From Fidelibacterota bacterium UBA7303 (GTDB taxonomy: Bacteria; Fidelibacterota; Marinisomatia; Marinisomatales; UBA1611): DNA of 7,780 nucleotides. The notes below the pieces were generated by a model that saw nothing but the letters and a program-made list of their open reading frames with translations, was not told the DNA's origin and did no database searches. The number at the start of each line of letters is the position of its first letter. The first letter of the stretch is position 1. The DNA is taken from assembly GCA_002471805.1 (NCBI GenBank), contig DKQR01000019.1, positions 1-7,780 of the forward strand. Reading direction: 5' to 3'. This document shows positions 1 to 5,625 of the stretch, one piece after another. Made by a program: the position numbers and the translations under genes.

Positions 1-37
1 TTTTTTGTATAATTATTGTAAATATTATTCATATTAA

Positions 38-454
38 ATGAAAAACTATGTAACTATTTCACTATTATTATTGATTACAATTATATATGCTCAGGAACTG
101 ATTCCTGTTATTGAAAACTACAGTAATGGGAACATATATAGTATTACATATCATAAAACAACACTTTACGGGACAATAGGGGAGATACAGGGTTTAAGGA
201 CTTGGCTCTATGACAATAAACAGATTAAAATTGAAAGTCATTATAAAAATGGGAAAAAAGATGGATTATGGACTCATTGGTATACAAATGGACAGAAGAA
301 AAATGAAGGAAATTTCAAGAACGATATAAAGGATGGATTATGGACCTTTTGGTATGAGGATGGCCAAACTGAAATGGAGGTTACTCACAAATATGGAAAA
401 ATAATTTCCAGTATATGTTGGGATGAATACGGAAAGAAAATAGGCTGCAAATAA
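38..454 (+). CDS. Exported MORN-variant repeat protein
   Basis: This encodes a 138-residue protein. Residues 1-18 look like a signal peptide: a Lys, a long Leu/Ile core, then cleavage at Y-A|Q-E. The mature part carries tandem repeats of the MORN-variant (YwqK-like) type. Two clear units share D-G-L-W-T-x-W-Y-x-x-G-Q and are 24 residues apart (D75-W81 and D99-W105). A weaker N-terminal unit and a degenerate one at 117-133 flank them. Such repeats form a beta-strand ladder; in this family they are often labelled 'toxin-antitoxin YwqK antitoxin' without experimental support, so I assign no function. The likely location is periplasm or cell surface. No Shine-Dalgarno precedes the ATG; the upstream sequence is almost pure A/T with a TATAAT at 8-13. 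The gene stands alone and is followed by a terminator-like hairpin. Confidence is high that it is coding and low on its role. Confidence 0.85.
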   Translation: MKNYVTISLLLLITIIYAQELIPVIENYSNGNIYSITYHKTTLYGTIGEIQGLRTWLYDNKQIKIESHYKNGKKDGLWTHWYTNGQKKNEGNFKNDIKDGLWTFWYEDGQTEMEVTHKYGKIISSICWDEYGKKIGCK

Positions 455-478
455 CTAAAAAGAAATAACCTAACCATC

Positions 479-503
479 AAACCCTGTTCACCCGGGGTTT
501 TTT
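479..503 (+). terminator. Possible rho-independent terminator after MORN gene
   Basis: AAACCC (479-484) can pair with GGGTTT (495-500) across a 10-nt loop, and the T-run continues to 503. It lies 25 nt after the stop codon of the exported repeat protein. The stem is only 6 bp and half A-T, so termination may be weak. Confidence 0.5.
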
Positions 504-651
504 GTTTATCAAATTTTATACGATAGAGGCAGGGGAATTTTGAGAATATAAGCAGTTGGTACTGCCGAAATAATCATGTAGCTCTACTACCGCAGGGTTT
601 TGTTTTTTAAAGCATAATTATATGTAAATTACATCTGAGATAAAAAAACCC
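494..651. repeat. Intergenic segment with complementary ends
   Basis: GGGTTTTTT (495-503) is the exact reverse complement of AAAAAACCC (643-651), and TATC (507-510) can pair with GATA (639-642). In between, CAGGGTTT (593-600) is the exact complement of AAACCCTG (479-486). A perfect small hairpin, GCAGT-tggt-ACTGC, lies at 552-565. Homopolymer A/T runs make some of this likely by chance. It could be a structured leader for the downstream channel gene, a remnant of a small inverted-repeat element, or nothing. Confidence 0.25.
622..634. promoter_or_regulatory. Palindrome ATGTAA-A-TTACAT, possible operator
   Basis: This is a perfect 6-bp inverted repeat around one central base, 30 bp upstream of the channel start codon. 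Its position and symmetry would suit a dimeric repressor site. In such AT-rich DNA a chance origin is quite possible, and no regulator gene is nearby. Confidence 0.2.
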
Positions 652-663
652 TTGTAAGAATAA

Positions 664-1359
664 TTGAAGAAACTTTCTATATCAGAAAAACTCATATTAG
701 TTTTATCTGTCTATGTGGTTGTGGAATTGTATATCAGTTCGATTTATCAATTCTCACAATCCACATTTGTTCTATTAGAAAGAATTGACTTTGGAATATG
801 TATAATCTTTCTTATAGACTTCTTCTATAAACTTTACAAATCTGAAAGTAAAAAAATATTCTTAAAAGGACATTGGATTGACTTTATTTCTTCCATCCCA
901 TTCATCGGTGTGTTAAGAATAGGAAGGTTTGTAAGGATAATCAAGATTTTCAGATTGATTCGTTCGGGAAAGGTGTTTTATGAATACATCAATAAAAATA
1001 AATCCTATTCGACATTACAAACGATTCTAATCTTAACGGGGTTATTGATTATACTATCTTCAATTAGTGTGTTCACTATCGAGAACCCCGTAAACCCAGA
1101 ATTTGGTTCTTTGTTAGATAGTTTTTGGTGGAGTGTTGTAACCCTTTCTACAGTTGGTTATGGTGATGTAGTCCCGGTTACTCCCGAAGGAAAAGTATTT
1201 TCCGTTATTTTGATTGGAATGGGAATAGTCCTGATTGGAACCTTAACAGGTTTTCTCACTGATTATTTTATAGATGATGAAGAAATGATTGATAGATTAG
1301 TAAGAATTGAAGATAAGTTAGATAGGTTGTTGGAAGAGAATAGACGAAAAACAACCTAA
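664..1359 (+). CDS. Voltage-gated-type potassium channel (6TM)
   Basis: This is a 231-residue integral inner-membrane channel subunit, expected to assemble as a tetramer. Helices in order are: S1 about 9-30; S2 about 41-58; S3 about 71-82 with the conserved Asp73; and S4 about 83-101. S4 has a positive charge at every third residue (R85, R88, R91, K94, R97, R100), the classic voltage-sensor ladder. S5 (about 117-139), the pore helix and S6 (about 178-200) follow. The selectivity filter TVGYGD (163-168) specifies K+. The tail (about 205-228) is charged and probably forms a short coiled coil. The start must be non-ATG: an in-frame TAA lies directly before TTG at 664, and the first Met codon is residue 186, inside S6. 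No good Shine-Dalgarno is visible. The length fits compact bacterial 'ion transporter' family members. A role in membrane potential or K+ homeostasis is inferred. Confidence 0.9.
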   Translation: MKKLSISEKLILVLSVYVVVELYISSIYQFSQSTFVLLERIDFGICIIFLIDFFYKLYKSESKKIFLKGHWIDFISSIPFIGVLRIGRFVRIIKIFRLIRSGKVFYEYINKNKSYSTLQTILILTGLLIILSSISVFTIENPVNPEFGSLLDSFWWSVVTLSTVGYGDVVPVTPEGKVFSVILIGMGIVLIGTLTGFLTDYFIDDEEMIDRLVRIEDKLDRLLEENRRKTT

Positions 1360-1363
1360 TCAT

Positions 1364-1414
1364 ATCTGATCAGGGCAAGTACTCGCTGACTCGAGATGCA
1401 TCCCATGATCAGAT
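1364..1414. terminator. Long hairpin between convergent genes
   Basis: ATCTGATCA (1364-1372) pairs perfectly with TGATCAGAT (1406-1414). The stem continues with GGG (1373-1375) against CCC (1402-1404) past one bulged A, and an inner CTCG/CGAG stem (1382-1385 with 1392-1395) caps it. It sits 4 bp after the channel stop and 21 bp from the stop of the convergent minus-strand gene, the place for a shared bidirectional terminator. Neither side has a proper T-run directly after the stem, so it may act as an RNA 3'-end stabiliser or transcription barrier instead. Confidence 0.5.
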
Positions 1415-1435
1415 CTATCACTATAATTATTATTC

Positions 1436-3820
1436 TTAGAGTTGCAGCCAGTAATTAAACTTGACAAATAAGGAATTTGCATTGTCTTTATCCCACCTGC
1501 CATCTTCAGCGGAAAAATACTTGTTACTATTCAGATTGTACACCAGATATATTGTGCTTCCCGGATGGTATTCCCAGCGCAGTACAAATGTACCCACCAT
1601 ATTATTTAATTTAAAATCGGGGTCACTGCTGTAAGAATAGGGTTCCAGGTCTCGAGTTTTTTCTGCCATTAATTTGTAAAAGGATATATAATCCATATCC
1701 ACGGTAAAGGGCTGAAAAAATGCTTCGAAGGTCAAGTCAGAAGTGAAGGTCCAATTGAACCTGACTTGAATATCATTCATCAGAGAAGCGGATTCGGCAT
1801 AAATAATATTTTCTCCAGTGGAATCTTCATCAATTCCAACCCATTCCATAGATTTTGGTCCCAGGTCCTGAAATCCTTCTACCATCAAATTCATATTATC
1901 CAGTGGACGCCATCTGAGGTTTACACCTGCACGATAACCCCAGGCGCGAAATTCACCTCCGCCATATCCAAAAAATGGCCGAATGATTACTTTATTTCTC
2001 CTGTCAGTCTGAAACCATATAACACCATAGCCTTCTGTTTCAGATTGATACACCCAGGCACGTTCATCACGGAATGTATCTTCGTCATTATAAGCAGCAA
2101 ATTGCATATTCAGTTCTGAACCAAAACTCCAATAGTTTTTTAATTGATTGTTTTGTTCAATCACCAATGATTTGGATAGGGTTAAACCATCTCCGCGACC
2201 TCTAATAAAGAACCGAAACTCCATATCATTGGTTAAATATCTGCCCCAGGGATCCTGCTTTCGTAATCCTCCATAAGAACCGTAATACCATTGATCATTC
2301 CGTTCATTAAATCCTAAATCATTTATATCATATTGATCATCAGTAAAACCAGTTACAATATTCAAGTCCCACCATATCGGATGATTATACCCAATGTTAA
2401 TTCGTGCACCTTTCCCAGATACATTATCCTTCATCGAATGTACAACCTGCCCTTTCAGGGTTAAGGCATTTTCCATGAATTTCAATTTCCAGTCCAGTCC
2501 CTGTACATTAGCATAACCGATGTTATTTCGGCGTACGTCAGTGACCATAAAACCAACTGTGGAAAGTGGATTAAAAACCGGTTGTTCTAACCGTCCAATG
2601 AAATAATTGGTCCTTGGTTCAATCATTCCGCTGACTTTATCACCGTTTTCACTTTCCCATGTGCCAAATTCTTCATCAGTGACGGATTCAATAACTCCAT
2701 ATTTGGTCCCCCCTGATGTTTCACCTAAAAGTTTTCCTGCTCCTAATATTGTAGTTGCATCGGGTCTTTCTACGATCACTGCATCTTCAGGGATAAGTAT
2801 TCCTGGCGTTTTACCAATGCGCCGGGAATGGAATACTTCATAGCGATTCTCAAAAAATGAACCGCCTTCAATAAAAAAGGGGCGCTTTTCTTCAAATTGC
2901 GTTTCAAATGCTGTAAGATTCAATACTGACGGGTCAACTTCTACCTGACCAAAATCCGGATTCATTGTCAGGTTCAGTGATGAACTTGCGCTTAGACCAT
3001 ATCTCATATCAAGGCCCGCAGAACGAACATTTGAATCATCTTTGAGTCCACCCAGTATATAGGGTAGAATTTCTACTTTTTTTGGTGATGGAATATCAGT
3101 TAAACCTTTTAATACTCCGTAATAAGGGGCAAAACCGCTGAGCCCTTTTGGTCTGCCTGGCCATTGCACTTCCTCTTGTAACCGATGGATATACCTGTCA
3201 ATATTTAAGCCCCAATCTCTATTTTTCTCTGAATCAAATTGAAATACACTAAAAGGGATTTTCATTTCTACTGACCATCCTTTATCATGTATGGCAGCTT
3301 TGTATTCCCAAACCACATCCCAACTGCTATCGAATGCTTGCATACCTTCGCCGGAAATATATACATCCATTCTAGAGCCGGCGGGATTTACTGCAAACCA
3401 ATAGCTGGTACGATCATCATTGTTTGAATCAAAGGCAACGCCTACCCAGTCAGAATGGGTGCCAAATGCTTCCATCCAGCGATCCCTGCGGTTCAACCTG
3501 CCTGTTATTTTATCTGGTTCACTGTCATAATTATTTACTGCTATATAAATATAATCGTTATCAAAAGCTATACGGCCTTCCGTTCTTTCGGACGGGGCTG
3601 CAAGGTTATATGGTTCAAATTGTAAAAAGCCAGATTCTGCTAATGCAGTTGTCCAAACCTCATCATCTATAATGCCATCAATGATTGGCGGAACACTCAC
3701 CCGGACAGCGACCATTTCCCGGAAACGAAGCTGATCGGGCTCAAATTGTATTGCTTCATCCGCAATGCAAAATGCGCCAACGCATATTAAGATAACATAC
3801 AGTTTATTTAATTTTTTCAT
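1436..3820 (-). CDS. CBM9-like / DUF5916 outer-membrane protein
   Basis: This encodes 794 residues from the chosen start. The frame is open for 21 more codons (to 3883), but the Met at 3820 has AGGG six bases upstream and begins a normal signal peptide: MKKLNK, a hydrophobic core at 7-20, and no good lipobox. Residues about 45-225 form a carbohydrate-binding-family-9-like domain, with the D-G-x-x-D-D-E-V-W entry motif at 48-56. From about 250 to the end is DUF5916. Its signature is NPDFGQVEVDP (287-297), then R-P-F-F-I-E-G (313-319) and S-R-R-I-G (332-336). The second half alternates aromatic and polar residues as in beta-barrel strands and ends in a strand at Y-W-L-Q-L. Location is probably the outer membrane. 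The family's substrate is unknown; a role in binding or uptake of glycans or other polymers is a guess. The gene is monocistronic, convergent with the K+ channel and divergent from yceI. Confidence 0.92.
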   Translation of the reverse strand: MKKLNKLYVILICVGAFCIADEAIQFEPDQLRFREMVAVRVSVPPIIDGIIDDEVWTTALAESGFLQFEPYNLAAPSERTEGRIAFDNDYIYIAVNNYDSEPDKITGRLNRRDRWMEAFGTHSDWVGVAFDSNNDDRTSYWFAVNPAGSRMDVYISGEGMQAFDSSWDVVWEYKAAIHDKGWSVEMKIPFSVFQFDSEKNRDWGLNIDRYIHRLQEEVQWPGRPKGLSGFAPYYGVLKGLTDIPSPKKVEILPYILGGLKDDSNVRSAGLDMRYGLSASSSLNLTMNPDFGQVEVDPSVLNLTAFETQFEEKRPFFIEGGSFFENRYEVFHSRRIGKTPGILIPEDAVIVERPDATTILGAGKLLGETSGGTKYGVIESVTDEEFGTWESENGDKVSGMIEPRTNYFIGRLEQPVFNPLSTVGFMVTDVRRNNIGYANVQGLDWKLKFMENALTLKGQVVHSMKDNVSGKGARINIGYNHPIWWDLNIVTGFTDDQYDINDLGFNERNDQWYYGSYGGLRKQDPWGRYLTNDMEFRFFIRGRGDGLTLSKSLVIEQNNQLKNYWSFGSELNMQFAAYNDEDTFRDERAWVYQSETEGYGVIWFQTDRRNKVIIRPFFGYGGGEFRAWGYRAGVNLRWRPLDNMNLMVEGFQDLGPKSMEWVGIDEDSTGENIIYAESASLMNDIQVRFNWTFTSDLTFEAFFQPFTVDMDYISFYKLMAEKTRDLEPYSYSSDPDFKLNNMVGTFVLRWEYHPGSTIYLVYNLNSNKYFSAEDGRWDKDNANSLFVKFNYWLQL

Positions 3821-3824
3821 GGTA

Positions 3825-3830
3825 CACCCT
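3825..3830 (-). promoter_or_regulatory. Shine-Dalgarno deciding the DUF5916 start
   Basis: On the minus strand the sequence reads AGGGTG-TACC-ATG, giving AGGG a 6-nt spacing to the ATG at 3820-3818. The ATG at 3883 would instead add a polar stretch before the signal peptide, so the inner start is preferred. Confidence 0.6.
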
Positions 3831-3899
3831 GAAGGACCAGATAAAGTAGCATACTTAATGGATTTATAGTAAATCTCTGGCAATAAAAGTTATTTATTA

Positions 3900-3926
3900 T
3901 TGACGGATAAAAACACCTTTTATGAT
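3900..3926 (+). promoter_or_regulatory. Weak sigma70-like promoter candidate upstream of yceI
   Basis: TTGACG (3900-3905) and TATGAT (3921-3926) resemble -35 and -10 boxes, each with one mismatch to consensus. The 15-bp spacer is shorter than the preferred 17. Transcription from here would produce a leader of about 130 nt that includes the hairpin at 3963-3995. Confidence 0.3.
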
Positions 3927-3962
3927 GACATTATCCCAACGGCCTGTGTTTCGAGATTAAAA

Positions 3963-3995
3963 GATCCCCCTGGTCTTTGACCCTGCAGGTGGATC
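3963..3995. promoter_or_regulatory. Terminator-like hairpin in the divergent intergenic region
   Basis: GATCCCCCTG (3963-3972) pairs with CAGGTGGATC (3986-3995) with a single mismatch, and GTC/GAC can extend it inside the loop (3973-3975 with 3979-3981). On the plus strand a run of seven T follows at 4006-4012; on the minus strand TTTT follows the stem directly. No gene ends here, since the DUF5916 gene and yceI diverge. It may therefore be a leader structure or attenuator for yceI, or insulation between the two promoters. Confidence 0.4.
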
Positions 3996-4069
3996 ATTAT
4001 TAAACTTTTTTTCATTTTCAGGCGGCGCACTGGTTTATTCTTAAGTAAAAGTGAGGTAATTTCGAGACC

Positions 4070-4714
4070 ATGAAATTTAAGATAGTTGTTATTGCAGCAT
4101 TATCAATATTCCTATTGAGCTGCGCGAAGGAAAGAAAAAAGCCAGCGGAGGGCAGCAACCAAAGCAACAATGCAACAATCCCAATTATACGTGAAGGCAA
4201 CTACACTGTAAATGTTGATTCCAGCACAATAAAATGGACGGGGAAAGAAATCACCACAGATTCCCATTATGGAACCCTGGGTCTGAAACAGGGCGCAGTC
4301 GAGGTCAGCACTGCAGGAATTGTAAGTGGTAATGTTGTCGTTGATATGAATTCAATACAGTGTTTAGACATGACAGGCAGAGGCAAAACCAAGCTTGAGG
4401 GCCATCTGCGCAGCGATGACTTTTTTGGGGTCCAGTCTTTTCCAGAGGCGGCATTAAGTTTTACCAGTTTGAGTGCGGAAACGTCAGGTGAAATACATTT
4501 CACAGGTGACCTTACGATCAAGAATATTACTCACCCAATCACATTTTCAGGATTAATTCATCAATCAGGAAACAACTATTCAGCTACTATTAATTTCAGT
4601 TTCGATAGAACACTATACGACGTAAAATATAGATCAGGCAAATATTTCAAGGATCTTGGCGATAAACTGATCCTGGATGACATTGATATTTCGGCAAAGA
4701 TTGCGGTTTATTGA
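4070..4714 (+). CDS. YceI-family lipoprotein
   Basis: This encodes 214 residues. The N-terminus is a lipoprotein signal, with K2/K4, a hydrophobic core and the lipobox L-L-S-C, so Cys18 would be lipidated. A polar linker (19-42) tethers the YceI domain (about 43-214). Recognisable family blocks are: I-K-W-T-G-K-E (54-60); H-Y-G-T-L (66-70); G-H-L-R-S-D-D-F-F-G-V (111-121) followed by F-P-E-A; G-D-L-T-I-K-N-I-T (146-154); and F-D-R-T-L-Y-D-V-K-Y (178-187). YceI domains are eight-stranded antiparallel barrels that bind isoprenoid or lipid-like molecules in a hydrophobic channel. The ligand here is unknown. The W-T-G-K entry is typical of the lipoprotein versions seen in Bacteroidota-like genomes. 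GAGG lies 13 nt before the ATG, a rather long spacing. The gene stands alone, 158 bp before the next operon. Confidence 0.92.
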   Translation: MKFKIVVIAALSIFLLSCAKERKKPAEGSNQSNNATIPIIREGNYTVNVDSSTIKWTGKEITTDSHYGTLGLKQGAVEVSTAGIVSGNVVVDMNSIQCLDMTGRGKTKLEGHLRSDDFFGVQSFPEAALSFTSLSAETSGEIHFTGDLTIKNITHPITFSGLIHQSGNNYSATINFSFDRTLYDVKYRSGKYFKDLGDKLILDDIDISAKIAVY

Positions 4715-4729
4715 AACAGATCAATCTTT

Positions 4730-4750
4730 TGCTGCAAAATCATAGCAGCA
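4730..4750. other. Hairpin downstream of yceI
   Basis: TGCTGC (4730-4735) pairs exactly with GCAGCA (4745-4750) across a 9-nt loop, starting 16 bp after the yceI stop. No T-run follows on either strand, so it is not a standard intrinsic terminator. It runs into a CAG/CAA-rich stretch up to 4766. Confidence 0.3.
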
Positions 4751-4769
4751 GTAACAACAGCAGCTGAAC

Positions 4770-4798
4770 TGGCGACAGGCGTTTAATTGTCTTATAAT
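4770..4798 (+). promoter_or_regulatory. Candidate promoter of the TIM-barrel/oxidoreductase operon
   Basis: A perfect -10 box TATAAT is at 4793-4798. Seventeen bases upstream the -35 position reads TGGCGA (4770-4775), a weak match. Transcription would start near 4805 and leave a leader of about 65 nt, in which CAGGG (4804-4808) and CCCTG (4828-4832) are complementary. The position just before the two-gene operon is the main support. Confidence 0.35.
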
Positions 4799-4872
4799 AC
4801 ATCCAGGGTATATGTTTTTTGTCAATTCCCTGTAAAGATAAGTTATTCTGTAATCCCCAAAACTGAAATAAA

Positions 4873-5625
4873 ATGAAAGACTGGTCATTCCAACTTTACA
4901 GTGCGCGGGATTTTTCGCCCCTGAAGGAGAACCTGCGATTGCTTGCAGAAATAGGATATTCCCAGGTGGAAGGTTATGGCGGGCTATATAATGATATAGA
5001 AAAATTAAGATCTATGCTGAATGAATATGGTTTAACCATGCCCACGGGCCATTTCGATATGGAACTGCTCCGGGGCACCGGTGAAGGGTATAGGATTGCG
5101 GAAAAACTTGGTATGGAAGTTATCATTTGTCCTTATATACTAGAGAATGAGCGACCGCGGGACACGGACGGATGGAAATTGTTCAGTGAAACATTAACAA
5201 AAACTGGTGACCTCTGCCGGCAGGCGGGGTTTGGGTTTGCCTGGCACAATCATGACTTTGAATTTGAACCTTTGCCAGATGGTCAGATCCCCATGAAAAT
5301 CCTGCTGGATCATTCGGATATGGACTGGGAGATAGACCTTGCATGGGTGGTAAAAGGAAATTCGAATCCCCTGGGCTGGATCAGCGAATACGGGAACCGG
5401 TTCTGTGCCGTTCATCTCAAAGATATTGCACCCCATGGGGAAAATGCCGACGAAGATGGGTGGGCAGATCTGGGTCACGGAATCATTGACTGGCCGAAGA
5501 TGTTTCAGCGCCTGGTAAAGACGCCTGCATCCTGGTTTATCCTGGAACATGACAAACCTAATGACCTGGACCGCTTTGCCAGACGTTCAATGGAAACAGT
5601 CAGGACCTTTGGGGTGAACCCGTGA
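4873..5625 (+). CDS. Xylose-isomerase-like TIM barrel (sugar phosphate isomerase/epimerase)
   Basis: This encodes a 250-residue cytoplasmic protein of the AP-endonuclease-2/xylose-isomerase-like TIM-barrel superfamily, at the usual family length. The first strand is WSFQLYSAR (4-12). Glu33 ends strand 2 (QVEGYGG), His60 lies in GHFD, and WHNHDFEF (124-131) sits where the first metal ligand is expected. Asp155 (EIDLAW), His181 (HLKD) and Glu225 (LEHD) fit the remaining divalent-metal ligands, and DLGHGIIDW (199-207) is a common family block. Such enzymes isomerise or epimerise ketoses, dehydrate inosose, or act on 3-keto-sugars; the exact substrate cannot be read from the sequence. There is no signal peptide. 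The ATG lacks a Shine-Dalgarno (preceded by ctgaaataaa), yet the N-terminus matches the family start. Its stop overlaps the next gene's start, so both are made together. Confidence 0.9.
   Translation: MKDWSFQLYSARDFSPLKENLRLLAEIGYSQVEGYGGLYNDIEKLRSMLNEYGLTMPTGHFDMELLRGTGEGYRIAEKLGMEVIICPYILENERPRDTDGWKLFSETLTKTGDLCRQAGFGFAWHNHDFEFEPLPDGQIPMKILLDHSDMDWEIDLAWVVKGNSNPLGWISEYGNRFCAVHLKDIAPHGENADEDGWADLGHGIIDWPKMFQRLVKTPASWFILEHDKPNDLDRFARRSMETVRTFGVNP
5611..5616 (+). promoter_or_regulatory. Ribosome binding site for the coupled oxidoreductase
   Basis: GGGGTG lies five bases before the GTG at 5622, inside the end of the TIM-barrel gene. It supports this GTG as start and translational coupling through the GTGA overlap. 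Confidence 0.5.

Noticed and set aside
1..37. T-run and TATAAT at the left edge as terminator and promoter
   Set aside because: The window begins inside the T-run so no stem can be seen, and a TATAAT in near-pure A/T sequence without a -35 is not adequate evidence.
38..454. Toxin-antitoxin role for the MORN-variant protein
   Set aside because: The 'YwqK antitoxin' label is common for this repeat type, but the protein has a signal peptide and there is no partner toxin gene nearby.
455..1435. Integron attC sites flanking the small AT-rich genes
   Set aside because: The single-gene units with hairpins suggested cassettes, but I find no paired RYYYAAC and GTTRRRY core sites at the expected spacing, and no integrase gene.
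1766..2843. Plus-strand open frames opposite the DUF5916 gene (1766-2119, 2607-2843, also 3424-3672)
   Set aside because: They lie wholly antisense to a well-recognised protein and their products look like complements of beta-barrel coding sequence, with no family resemblance or ribosome binding site.
3821..3883. N-terminal extension of the DUF5916 protein by 21 residues to the ATG at 3883
   Set aside because: The extension is polar, would bury the signal peptide, and lacks the Shine-Dalgarno that precedes the inner ATG at 3820.
4018..4521. Minus-strand open frames opposite yceI (4018-4200 and 4267-4521)
   Set aside because: They are antisense shadows of the YceI domain coding sequence with no independent start signals.
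4741..4766. CAG/CAA-rich stretch as a microsatellite
   Set aside because: The units are irregular (agcagcagtaacaacagcagc) and too few to count as a tandem repeat.
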